Shown: positions 48,209 through 60,800 of the stretch, in pieces
Numbering within the stretch: the first letter of the stretch is position 1
Layout of the letters: the number at the start of each line of letters is the position of its first letter
Origin: Terebella lapidaria
Taxonomy: Eukaryota > Annelida > Polychaeta > Terebellida > Terebellidae
Assembly (NCBI GenBank): GCA_949152475.1
Contig: OX424568.1
Span: 9,895,667 to 9,959,666 of the forward strand
Length of the DNA: 64,000 bases
Reading direction: 5' to 3'
Translations under genes and position numbers: made by a program
The notes under the pieces: model-generated
The model's database searches: none
What the model was told of the DNA's origin: nothing
Seen by the model: the letters and a program-made list of their open reading frames with translations, nothing else

Positions 48209-49499
48209 ATGTGCGTGAAAACGTGGGATCTGTACGAAATACTGTTGGTTTCAGTTGGCTCGTGTTGGGTGCAAGTGAGCTCTCAATTGAAAGTGCATGT
48301 AGATCAATCATGTTTTGTGTGTTTTGATCAACGAAATGTTCGCCATGGAAGAGATGAATTGTTATATGTTTATCAGGGTGCTTCAGTGGAGAAGTTGTCT
48401 GCCGTTCTTGCCCAAATTCATGACCAACTGAGTCACATGAACAGCAAACTGGACAATCTGGTAAAACAGGTTAGAAGTTGATATGAGCCTCGGCCTACAT
48501 GTAGCGCTTCTTTTCGCTCTGTCTTCCTCAGATTTATCTGATTCTGGTTCAAATAAATAATACTGATAAAGTATCTGAATATACTTTATCCCCTTAACTC
48601 TACATATTGACCTGTTAACACCAACATCGCGATATGTTTGTTGATGACAATATAACAAACATAAATCATGAATGTTTTTTTTATAAGACTATTGCTAAAT
48701 AGTAAGTCCAAAAATACACCGTGGAAATATATTGAAAATTTATCTTCATACTATTAGTTGTATGTCATACCACTTCAGAAAAGCGTGTCAAATGGTTCAT
48801 GATATACGTGTTCATATTCATTTGACATGTTATTAGTCATGGACCCGTTTACGTTCGGTGGGACCGGAAGACTTGCAATGGAACGTCATCCACGATGGTT
48901 TATACAGCAGGTGAAGAAAAAATGCACCATTTATTTTGTGACTCCCTATACCTAGGCCCAAAATGGCGGACAACATAGCAGCTCGTTTGAATTTCCTTCG
49001 TTTTCATGATATTTACGATTGTGATGAATACTCATATGCACCTGCTAATTCTTATGCACATGGGGACGTCGCAAAGACGCGGCGATTTACATCGATTAGA
49101 GCATGAAAAATTCGTCTGAAAAAAGCCGAAATATGCCCTAACAATTGTTTTTACAAATGCGCAGATTCCCCAAGGAACGTGTTAAGATTCCTTAACAATC
49201 TATTCTAGGCCTATATTCATACAAATTCACCCTGTTTTTACGTTAAGTGTGAATTAAAGTACAAATGTTATGATGTGTACAATGAACTTCGGCTGTGAAT
49301 AATCTATTGTGTATTATTGGGTATGCATGTGTTTAGGTATATGTTATATGTGATTATTTGCATATTTGTTCTTACACCTGCATTACAATTTTATGCATCA
49401 CGTGAATCCGAAGCTTCGTTTGCAGTAGGTTCAAACACAAGTACATGAGTGCATTTATCTACATGTATTACAAATTTATTCTCAATGTGACGTGTTCAA

Positions 49500-50280
49500 A
49501 GTGTTAAGAGGGTAACAGCAAAGTGTATCGTATATACTGTAGGACACCGGTCTTGGCCGACAGCAATTTTTGTCGCAATGACAAAGAACTCTCGCGTAAT
49601 GGGTCGCATGTTCTTCTACGGACTGCTGAGCAACCTCACAGGGGGGTACGAACCCAATCTTACGGTCAATGTAAACTTTATTTGTTTAACGAGGATTCCC
49701 CACAGCCGAAGCCACATGGGGGTCTCCTCCGTGCGTATCGCTATCATGCCTGCCGGCGACCGATCAGAGCCCCTTCAGATGCCCTCAGGTGCCGAGGGAA
49801 TCGACCACATTTCTCGGCCGACCAATGTGGGTAGCTCACCAGGGTATCCTGCCGGGCACCGATGAATGTCCGGAAGGTGCCCTTCAGATAATCGGCCGAT
49901 TTGTACAAATCAGACGGTCACCGAGCAGGTATCAGTGGGGTATCATGCGGTTTCTAGTAGGGCATTGTTGGTTGGTCAGTCTTTCTTGAAATTCTTAAAA
50001 TTTGGACGGACACGGTGAAGATCCGCGATCGTAGGTGACTACAGCGATCACCAGTGTACAATGCCTGGTGGTTTCATGACCACTCGAAAGACATGGGATA
50101 TATGCCTGACAAACTATTACCGGCAGCCGGAATATCGGTAAAAACCATCGATGTCCCGACGTAGGCCGGCGACCCGTGCAAATGTGACTCAGGCATGAAT
50201 TAGTCGTTAGGGAATCTCTAAAAATCATAAACCTATCGTTACGGCATCTCATTTATATCGTTAGGGGATCTCATCACTAC
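49500..50280. other. GC-rich island of unknown origin inside the pseudogene
   Basis: Noticeably richer in CCG/CGG than its surroundings (for example CGGCCGACCAATGTGGG), with overlapping frames of about 100 codons in two registers and no recognised domain. It sits where the large last exon is missing in this copy. Likely inserted sequence, family unknown. Confidence 0.4.
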
Positions 50281-50672
50281 ATGTATTTCTTTTTGTCATT
50301 ATATCTCAATAAAAATCGTGATTTGCTTGAAATAACTAGTATTGACTTTCGTCAAAACGGTAAGTTACCTTCGACATATTTATTCACAACAAATGGCCCT
50401 GTCATTTGTTGAAATACCGTTAAAAATCAAACATACCGCATTTACTGTCCGCCATTGCGGGATTCACTAATGATCGTTAGGGCATCCAGTCTCGCCACAG
50501 TGCTATGGACATCACTGGGAGATGTCGCGTGTTCTGTGCAGTCATTAAAAATGGAAACCAATCATGAATGTAGTCGTACTACTATATAATTGAGCACAAT
50601 TTTGTCGTGAATCTTACCACAGATCAAGTAATTTATGTGCATACTTTTGGGGCGAATTCAATTGCTCTGAAC

Positions 50673-50678
50673 AATAAA
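50673..50678 (+). promoter_or_regulatory. Retained polyadenylation signal of the pseudogene
   Basis: AATAAA in the same context (ACAATAAAAATGTCTGG) as the signal of the intact paralogue at 63968. Confidence 0.6.
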
Positions 50679-51022
50679 AATGTCTGGAGATGCCTGAAGA
50701 CATCTGGAGATGTATGTTTCTTTATTATTAGTTAAAGATCATATCAGTGCACACCATTTGAAACACATCTTGGACACAAGACAAAAGATGGTTGCATAAG
50801 CAATAGGCCGAAGCTGTAGTGCTGCAATGACGTCATTCCCCAGAAGTATGTCTGGCGAGTTACGGTGTTGTTTGTTAATTCTCTCTTGCCGACACAAGTT
50901 TGGTTTTCAGGCACAGATTATCAAATAAACAGGAAATATGGTTCAAACACCCCAATTTGGATAATATTCATGTAAATCATATCAACCTGGCCTAGTGTAC
51001 ATTAATGTAATGTTACATACAT

Positions 51023-53061
51023 CACCCCCTGTTCGCGGCACAGCGGTAAGTAAATTTTTGACGTTATCGGTTCTAAATTTTTGACGTGATGCGCAATATT
51101 CTTGACGTTATGTGCGAAATTCTTGACGATATCTTTGTTTATGTTTTGTTCTATCGCGATCTCAGCTTAAATTATCTAATTGTGTTCAGGTAATTAGTAA
51201 CAGGGTGACTATATATTCGATTTATGAGTTAGACGAAGCATTATGGCATCCCAATCACGCTCTGAGATGTAAAAAAAGTTGAAGATCGTGCCTTGCACTT
51301 ATCCGAATGTACTAAATGCATTTTATTTCCATGCAATGAATCCGCTATGTACTGGAAATGAGCTTTAGCATATTGGCAGCTCATTTATGATTAAGCATTG
51401 AAAGGTTCAAAGCCCAGATGTTAAACTAAACATACCTGTCAGTCGTTTTCCACAAACAATGATAAGTTCGGTATTATTGACGTTAGTTCGTCATGCTTGA
51501 CGTTACTGAAAGCCATGTTAGAAATTTTTGTCCTTATTTTTGACGCATGATTGCAATTTAATTAAGTAGTAAAATTTAATAAAAGAGTGGTTTCCTCTTG
51601 CAGATAAAATACGATGCTAAATATGTAAAATCAAAATTGGAAATACTTATGACGTATTACAAAATGCAAGAAATAAACATCCTGACACATTTTAAGATGT
51701 CATATAAAACATAAACATGGTTACACAGTTTATTCCCATACGAAAGCGCCACACCAATATCTATACAGTTCATATAGATCGTCATACGATCAGTCACATC
51801 AAAGTAAATGACACGGCAAATTGTGAACACCCTCAATCAAATTATCTCCCCCAAAGTCTACTTAGACATGCAATATCTTTGCCTGACCGCCAGTATTGGT
51901 TTTGGGCCCTGAGCTTTCGTAGCCATCGGCAAGTCTGTTTTAAACAAGAACATCCTACTAAATTTATGCTCAAAACCAATGTATCACTGTCCATCGCTGC
52001 AACACAACACATTTCTAGTGGTATCTTTGTTGGCGTAGTTATATAACGCAAATTGATTATACTTGGAGAGGTCAGAAATAAACAACATGCAGGAGAATGC
52101 ATAAAGAAATTGTCGCATACCAGCCGCAAACTACACAAAATGTAATTTAAAACAGCACTCAAATTGTCACCAAATTTAAGACATTAATATTAGCAGTATA
52201 TCGGATGAGATCACCGGAATGTCTCGGCTTTTATTGCAATGTCGAGAATTCTACACAAATGTAGGCCTATGCTGAATCTAAAAGAGTCGTCAGAGAAGTC
52301 GGAAAACAAAAAGAAATACATATAGGGTGATGTCAACGACCATCGGTCAATCACATATACCCTAAAGGACTTTCTTCACGCTTGGAAAAACATTTCTGTT
52401 GCGTACATAATAGATTTCCAGGCCATGGAATGAGCACACGGTTGTTATGTAGCGTCGGCATATATTAACGTCAACATATATTAAATACTAGCACCATGAC
52501 GCCTTATAACAGGTTAAACGTCAACATATATTAAATACTTATCAATAATACATTTAATACGATTATTACATTTTTCTTTCTTTTATAAACATGTTTTTTC
52601 TTTAAATCAATAAACACCAATATCGTCAACTTCTCTGTGATATAACGTCAATAATGATTAACTTGTGTAATCATAACGTCAATAATTTAACGCCGTGCAA
52701 AATTGGGGATGCGTAGGTTTCCCTATTAATAACCACTTTTTCCGTATGTAACATCATTGTACAAACTACTGATGAATCAAATAGTCATTACGTATACTTA
52801 TTGACCGGTTTTTGCGCCTTTTCAAGAGCTGGAGAACAATATTTAGAGTTAACCATCGAACGCCCATTGTATATTACTTACAATGGTGCTTGAATCCACA
52901 GTTGGACTACATATCAAGTTATATATAGTATCTGCGTACTGTGCGCATAACTATCACGATATTAATTGTTCCATATCAGGTTTATTTCATTATTAAATGT
53001 ATTGAATTTAGAACCAATAACATAAAAAATTTACTTACCACTATACCACAAACAGGGGGTG
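51023..53061. mobile_element. Terminal-inverted-repeat element with TTGACGTTA motif clusters, 6-bp target duplication
   Basis: The termini CACCCCCTGTT (51023) and AACAGGGGGTG (to 53061) begin inverted repeats of about 58 bp that include GGTAAGTAAATTTTT and GGTTCTAAAT. Both sides are flanked by ATACAT. TTGACGT-type motifs repeat in the left part (51053-51130, 51478-51500, 51540), and their inverse ACGTCAA repeats in the right part (52460-52690). A 109-codon frame (51717-52046) has no recognised domain. Class unknown; the 6-bp duplication argues against Tc1/mariner, hAT and PIF. Confidence 0.8.
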
Positions 53062-54830
53062 ATACATGTACAACTCGTGAAATGTTCTGACGAATAACAC
53101 AACACATGACACTTTTCATTGAAATCCTGTGCAGATTAACTATATATCGATGCGGGTAGATCTATACTTCACGGAAATTCATGACACCCTGATATAAGTA
53201 TTATGATTTACTCCCGCATAACTGGACCTACACTTAATTTTCTCTGCAGCATTAGAGTAGCTGCTGAGGTTAGCAGTGGGCAAAAGTTCCATTATATGGT
53301 GATTTCATGTAGACAAAGGGGCAATCGGACGATAATTGAGGAATAATCTCACATCATGTGTTTATAGTTAATAATAACGAAGGTGTCAACAACAAATGAA
53401 ACTACCACCCAAAAGAATATCTTTATGTTAGTCTATCTGCTAAGTCGCTTTGCTGGAAACCTCGTTTGGGATGTGTTTCCAACCAAAAATACCCACCTAC
53501 CATCAATTTTTGACATTAGAGCGTTGGGGGCGAAGCCCCCAACCCTCTACATGTCTATGTGCTGACTTTTTCATGGAGGTTTCATGCCAACCTATCGACG
53601 CACGTTTTGGCATTTAAACGTTTAGATACCTACTTCAAATGAGGATTTTCTTCGTCCTTGACATAAAATCTCTCGAATTGATGGGAAACTTTGACTATTC
53701 CACAGATATATCAGGCATGAATCGATGTGCTAGGTTTGATAAAATAACGTAAATGTTCAAATTATCTAAAAATGTCCCAAAATGGCGGAGCCGATGGAAA
53801 TTGGCGTTCCCAGAATGCAAAGCAAATTTTACCACAATCACGCGTATTTTGGAACACAATTTCTGTTCAGCAAGTCGTGCATGCATACATGCATATGGGT
53901 ATCTGAGTGTGGACATTTTTGGCGTTATGAAGTAAACACAGCGATTCGTCTGCGATGCCACGGCTACATTTACCGTAATTTGACGTATTTTATAACATGA
54001 CATTTAAGCTGGTGTTCTGTGCTGGATTGCGAAGTCTTTTTATTCTCAACTGGTATTTTAATTTGCTCAGAAACTGAGTAAAGGCATGTGTTAGGCTATA
54101 TCTGATGATATCAGATGCAGATATTCCTCATAGTTTCCAATGTTTTGAGGATATTTTAATGAGATTCCATATCATTTTAGCAGGCGTATCTGTTCCATTG
54201 ATCGATTTTAAAATAAATGTTTACTAATTAGTAATATGAATGGAGTAGACCATGTTGTTCATCTTATAGAATACGGAAATGAATTGGAATCACAAAGGGG
54301 ATGAAGTTATGGCTTCTTCTTTTTTTTTTTTGGCGGGGGGGGGGGGGGGGGCGGGTAACGTTGTGTAAGATAATTCAGCTGTCGTGGTGCTGAAGATGTG
54401 CTCAAGCTCTAATGTCGTCTTCCGCAGTTTGCTGCATTTTCTTGTCTCAGATTATGTTGTTTTTTGCAGGCTTCCTTTAACTCCGCTACAGGAATCCTGT
54501 GCGCACGTTGACGACTGTGTGTAAGTTATGCGCTCTGGGTTGACACAGTGAGAGCACATAACCATATACAGAAACGCCATTGAAACAACATAAATTGTAG
54601 CGTGCTTGAGGCTTATCTACATTGATTTTATGTTATCAGATATTTTGAAGACAGTATGATGTATCATCCATTGTTTTCGTTTCTTACTAGGACATACGTA
54701 TTGTTATCATTCACGCAGATGATTTTTTTTATATCTGATAGACATGTTTATTGACATAGTATTGTATTGTTATCCATTTAGGTAAAGGTATAAACAATAT
54801 GCATTTTGATGGCCTCACTGCAAAGTCTGA
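53062..54830. other. Intergenic, simple repeats only
   Basis: A perfect short hairpin GTTGGGGGC-GA-AGCCCCCAAC lies at 53523-53543. A T run followed by a long G run is at 54320-54356, a likely sequencing-difficult site. No gene seen. Confidence 0.5.
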
Positions 54831-54879
54831 TACATTCAGCCGTATGACTGGTCTCTCCTGAGCGAAAACGATTGAAAAC

Positions 54880-57800
54880 ATGGGATTCATACGACGTGTA
54901 CTGTTGGTTGCTGCTGGGTTGTGTTCTTTCTGTGCAAACTGTGCTCACAAAAGAAAATGTAAGTGAAACATTTTGTGTTTGTGTGTTTTGTTCCAATGGA
55001 GATTTGGATTTGTGTTTATTGTTTTATATCTATAATTAAATTCAACAGGATGCATCCCTGGAAAAGCTCTCTGTCGCTCTTGACCAGCTATCTGACCAGC
55101 TGATTAACATCGAGAGCAGGCTAGACACCCTGGACAAACAGGCGAGTTATTAATTGTGCCTTCCATATCTGCCTACGAAGTGACTTCTTCGTCTTCTTTC
55201 CATCTCTCTCCCATTCTTCGGATCTGTCCAATTATACTATCATCAATCTCCCACCATCTATACTAATTTTTCATGATAATGAAACAAATCTAAATTTCTG
55301 GTATGGAAACAGGATTTGACCTGAAATTTGTATCCAAAGTTGTCTGCCCCTGATTGCGCCGCTGTGTCTTTGGGTTAACTATTCGGTAGGGCTTCGTGTC
55401 TATTCCAAGATGTTGTATATTAAGTTTGGTACGGTCATCATCACAATCTGAATGTATTAAAGTCGGCGCATAATTTATTGGCGCGAACATATCTCATGAA
55501 ATCTCGGAACTTACTGACTTGTATTATATGAAATTCAGGCAACGTTTGAACAAGACTCTGACCAAAGTCACTGACGTGAATTTGAAGTTTGTTCTTCACA
55601 CAGAGAATAATTTTTTCAATAAATGCGATTTTAAATGGGATTTTACCATTGTAGCAATGAGCGAGAAAGCGGAAAGTTAAAACAGTGGTGAATGCCAATG
55701 CAACAGCTCATTAATGCAAAGAGAAATCATTGACCTGTCCAGTAGTGTGCAACGGTCTGAAAAATAACATGTGATGACTTATGCTGTTAAAAAACCGATA
55801 GTGGCCATATTTTGATGTCCAGGAAAGGCGGATACTGTTGGTTTATATTCGGGTGTGAAACTGTATGTCAGGCCGAACAGGACAAATATTATATATTTGA
55901 TTGCAGTACATTGTTATCTCTAAACAAACTTGTTTAGTGTATATATTCATCAATATATGAATTGAGGATTTAGGGTGTCTAACTTTTTACCAGCTTTGTA
56001 TCGTGCCCGGATATACTCACGTTGCTCTGGCCTTTGAGTCCAATACACCAGTTTACAGTTTGCCAAATAAGGTAAAGTTCGGGTAAACAAACCACACGTG
56101 CATCAGCACGACAGCGGCGGTTTTATCTGTCAGAATAAACTAGTGTGAATACTATACACGAATAAAAATCTCATATATTTACAAGCCCACCCCTTGAACA
56201 CCCTAGATTTATTCCTGACAATTCAAGAAGGAAAACTGGTCGGGATTCTCTTCATTTCTATAAATTTATTGAACTGAAGTTGACAGCTGCAGGACCACCC
56301 GAGGCTATGGTGTCCGATGGCGGTCATTTCAATTCTCGCTACCACGGGGAGAATGAGCAATGCATTACACCGAAATAACGATGCAGTTTAGCAACTGTGA
56401 TGTTAAATGAAATATTTTGTGCCGCACATAAACGTCGAGATTCTAAACTCATTGATTTGGTGAATTGATTGGTATTATTGAGAGCATATTTGTATCATCA
56501 TTATCTATAGGCCTATCAGTCTGGTATTTAAAGTGATATTGGAGGAAGGTTATGAATTTTTTCATACAATTCTGATCGAACGAAGAAAGCATAATAGTTA
56601 TATATCTGCACCTGTATGCCCAAACAGACTCCCCTTTCTAATTGATTCTAATTGATATTTTGATTTTGTTTACAGTAACACCATTCTCGGTGCTTTGTAT
56701 CCCTTGATGCAATGCGATTGCAGCTTACTCCTATATGTCCGAGCTAATCGAGCGTGAAATGAGTTAAGTCAGAGCTAACGGCGCACAAAAGAAAAGAAAA
56801 GTCGCTGCTTGTATTGTCATATGCTTGATTTATCCATCTGATCAAGCCTAATTTGTTTTGTAACCCATTTTTCTGAGACCACAGGCATATATGTAATTGA
56901 TTTGGAAAAAAATAGTTTTCCTGCCAATATCACTTGTCGAGTTTTAAATGTCAAAAATATCTGAACCATTCGAGATGATAGGGAGACATAGGGAGTCAGG
57001 CCACATATTGTGTGTTGCGATCTTGCTTCGTGGCAAATAGTTCATTTTTCACAGACGTGTCGTAACTGACGATGCCTGTCTTGCTCCATACCCAAGGTCC
57101 TTTGCTGCTTCTCCGTTCGCTGAAGTTGCTCCTATATGACTGCCACCTCTTACCAGGTCGGCGTTTGTATCCTCGCTGTTCTCAGAAGGTGGCAAAGCAC
57201 AGCCGCGCTGGACCTGGAGCCTCTGAATCCAGTTGAGAAGATAGTCAGGCAGTATGGCTCGGACACTGCTCGGGTCTACGAGACTTTCCGCGAGTCCGTA
57301 GGTCAGGAGGTGGACCATAGACGAGATGGCCAGGAGCAAGTACCGCTTGGTGCAGGGCTGGCCAACCTGCCGGTCCCTCGGGCCCTTCAGGACCTACCTA
57401 AGGGTGGCAGGAATTGGAGCTCTGACGTGCGTGAGAGGGGAGTACCCCTCAGGTCACGCTTGGAGAGCTACTAGACTGTCGCTGAAGCCTATGAGCAGCA
57501 GGCATATCATGAAGGAATGGCTGCTGCTAGAGAGGCAGTGGAGTCACGGCCGACTCACATCCTCAACGATGTGCATGAGGAACTGCAGCGGTTTTGTGCT
57601 GGGAATGAGGATCTCAGGCATTGTCTTTGCAATGCTTAGCTGGCTCAGGCTCAAGGACATGAGGATGTTGATGACTCCGGTCATCCACCCTCAACCAGAT
57701 CGTCCCGGACTGCTTTGACGCACCCCTGGAGGTTGTGCTCTACCCCATCTTGATCCGGAAATGGGGCAAGCTTGTCAGGGAACACCGTGTGGTCGATAGA

Positions 57801-60800
57801 GTGAAGATGATCTCTGTGATTGCGCCGCTGAATGCTGAAAGTCTCCCCTCCATCCAGGAAGCCCCGACTAGGCCTCAGTGGCTGTCAGGGTTGCAGTTAC
57901 CACCCCCGTTGCGGGAGCCAGGGCTCCTTCCCACCTCCGAGGCTATATATTCCTCCCTTGTTGAGAGAGCCGGGGTCCCCAGGAAGAAGCACCACCAGCC
58001 GATAGAGGAAGGCAAGTGAGGCTGACTGGTCACACTCCGTAGGGCCGCAGTGACATTGCCGACTCGCTTCTTGCAGCTCAACCCTGCACGGATATTCTCG
58101 GATCTGCTGGCGCCTGTCAGCAAGGGCAACCGGCAACACTTTTTAGAAGTACCTCATTTTCCATTACTGGTTTGTCATTTTACAAAATTTCTAAAATTTA
58201 AAGGTTAATTGAATTCCAAGCACTCGGCACACCCATTTCAGTGGATGACCTTCACAGGTCATCATCCGTTCCGGAATTCCTCGCTCAAAATTTTAGTTAG
58301 CTTATAATGGGCTCAGTCTAATTTCTGGAGCATAACAGTGTAGTCCATAAGTTTTGGGGTTAGTCCCTATTCTTCGTTTTGCATCGCTACTTTGGATTCC
58401 GCTCACCTTGCTTCTTTCTGGTTACTATGACGATGTATTTCTGAATTGTGTATTGGTCCGGATCCCGTCTGTCGGACTATCGTACCTGGTTTCAGTTATG
58501 TAATTACGGCACCCGCTGTGACAGTGCGGCAGTGTCGCAGTGCATAGCACTTGTACCCTAGGAAGCGGGATCCAGCGTGCATGCCGTAAATCTGTGGCAA
58601 ACTGTTTGATACGTTAGAGTTCTCCCTAAACTATCGCAACTTTTCTAGAATAAGCCCACGTGTTAAATGACCACTCCATTTAGTGCAGTTGGAATATCTA
58701 TTTCACTCAGCAGCACACACATGAACGAAAGCATAACGCATTCTCTAGAGAAAATTAAAATTATAGTCAGAATAATATCATGAAATATTATTTCGACTTT
58801 TATATATTATCACTTTTTGAAATAAATATCTAGTATTTTTGGCAAGAGAATGCGTGAAAATCTACAAAATAACTGTCTTCCACGTACGGCTAGGAGTTGA
58901 TGAAACAACAAAAAGAATTCGCGTCGGTTTTTTGTTACTTCGCCTCGTTATTCGGTCCCTCGGTTTTGAAATACTAAAATGGCCTCAATCGGGCACCATA
59001 CTATGACAGTCCCGAGCACGTACATTGTTTACATGATACTAGCCTCATGAATATTGGAACCGTAAACCGGTGTATTAAAATCCTCTGAGCTCAGCTCAGT
59101 GTTGGTTAAGGGACTGTCTCAAAGAAGCTATGGAACAGATTTCAGAAAAATGACAAAATGTTTGTGCTTGATTGCGCTGTTGATGAAACATGGCTGTATC
59201 GGTGGTAATGGATTGATACTTACATTGATCACTCAAGCAAAATTTTGTTCCTGATATAATATTTTCAACGTACAGCACATATTATGCCTATATTCCTTAA
59301 CAGATGAGCCAAAATACCCGTACCCTATAACACATGTATACATATAGTATCTATGAGCGTAATATGAAGTTGTCGTTCAAAGTCATCGACGAGATCCACA
59401 TTGATCGGGTCGTCATACGTGAATTTGGGTGAATCCTGGGTCGTCTGGGTGAATCCAGCAGTTCAGATTCGGACTGAAGAATTACCGTGGATATTGTGTG
59501 ATTATGATTTCTCTAATGCGAAATATATTCAAGCACGAGCAATAGAATGCATTATTATTATTGTATTTTCTTTGAGAAGGCCCCTATTCAAATCGGCTAT
59601 TCCATTGATTTGTCTCAATCCCAGACAGCATGAAAATGGCAAGCTAGAGTTCCCATGTTAGAACACCATAAGGATATATATTTTCCTAGATATACCGACT
59701 AGAAACGCACACGACAGAAAAACAGCCATTGTTTCACAATGGTCATGGTGCCGTTTTCACTTTATATAAATTTCAAATAACACATTGTCAAGTCAGTATG
59801 TTCCGAGATATGACGAGATAGGTTCGCGCCAATAAATTATGCCCCAACTTTAGTGGTAATAGATTGATATTAACATTCGCAGTGTGTAAAACATACTGAC
59901 GAGTCATATGATGGAACAAAATAACCTGTATTTTAGGCCTATACACGTATGTCCTCATAAAAATATAATTTTGCCGTCAATGGCCCAAGTATCATACACT
60001 GCGCCTTAATACTACTCGTCCACTAAATGCATGCCATAATCCGTTTGTCACCTTTTTAATCCTTATTGAATATAGAAGAAGGCGCAGTGTATGATACTTG
60101 GGCCGATGAAGATATCAACTCGTTACCTCAGCCCAACAAGCTTACGATTATGAAAATATAAAACCTGAAATGAAACCTCATTGGAATACAAACGAAGCCG
60201 GACCGAATATTAACCTAAAATACACACCGGTGTCATCAAGCGGATGAACTGCCCTTTTCGCAAGTATGGTGCTGTGTACGTTCAACATCCTAGATTTGTA
60301 CCGTGATCACGTGGGACGTAAACTATGACAACTCTGGTGATTTTATATGTGTACTTCAAAATCTTCGTCAGATACGATGGGAATACGTTTAGCAAGCAGA
60401 ATATTGCATGAGCTAATATATGTGCTGTATGAATTCACATGACAATATGTGTTGGGTATGCTTGCAACCTTGTAATTGTAGAGTCTTGGTTAGCCATGTC
60501 GTCAATGGAGATAAATGAAATATATATATTTTTTCTCATTTTAACAGCTCGGAAAATGAGTCCTGAACTAAATTATTGTTTCGTTCTTGTAGACTATGGA
60601 CCAACAAAATGCCCTGGAGCAGTTATTTACAATTTCTAGTGGCCACCAGGATACTATGGAGAAACTGTCTGCCATTTCCGATGACCAGCATGAAACGTTA
60701 TCCAAATTTTCTGAGATTCCTGAACAGCTAAACGGCTTAAGTAATAGAGTCGAAACTGTAGAAGGACAGGTCTGAACATTTTTCTGGTTTGTAAAAACAT

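Larger units (their letters stand above)
48209..50740 (+). pseudogene. Decayed tandem copy of the coiled-coil / collagen-C4-like gene
   Basis: Four pieces match the gene at 54.9-63.8 kb in the same order. 48209-48292 is a signal-peptide exon (MCVKTWDLYEILLVSVG). 48377-48469 is a coiled-coil exon of the same 93 nt (GASVEKLSAVLAQIHDQLSH). 48837-48910 is the counterpart of 60868-60943 but 5 nt shorter near its start, which removes the VYVRWGRKTC frame. 50504-50740 matches only the last codons (tatggacatcactgggag) and the 3' UTR up to AATAAAAATGTCTGG. The second coiled-coil exon and nearly all of the large last exon are absent. It is therefore a broken host gene; transcription is still possible because the first exons and poly(A) signal look intact. 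Confidence 0.75.

Noticed and set aside
49523-49865. Two overlapping frames of about 100 codons in the GC-rich island
   Set aside because: Overlapping frames of similar length in GC-rich DNA without any domain; neither preferred.
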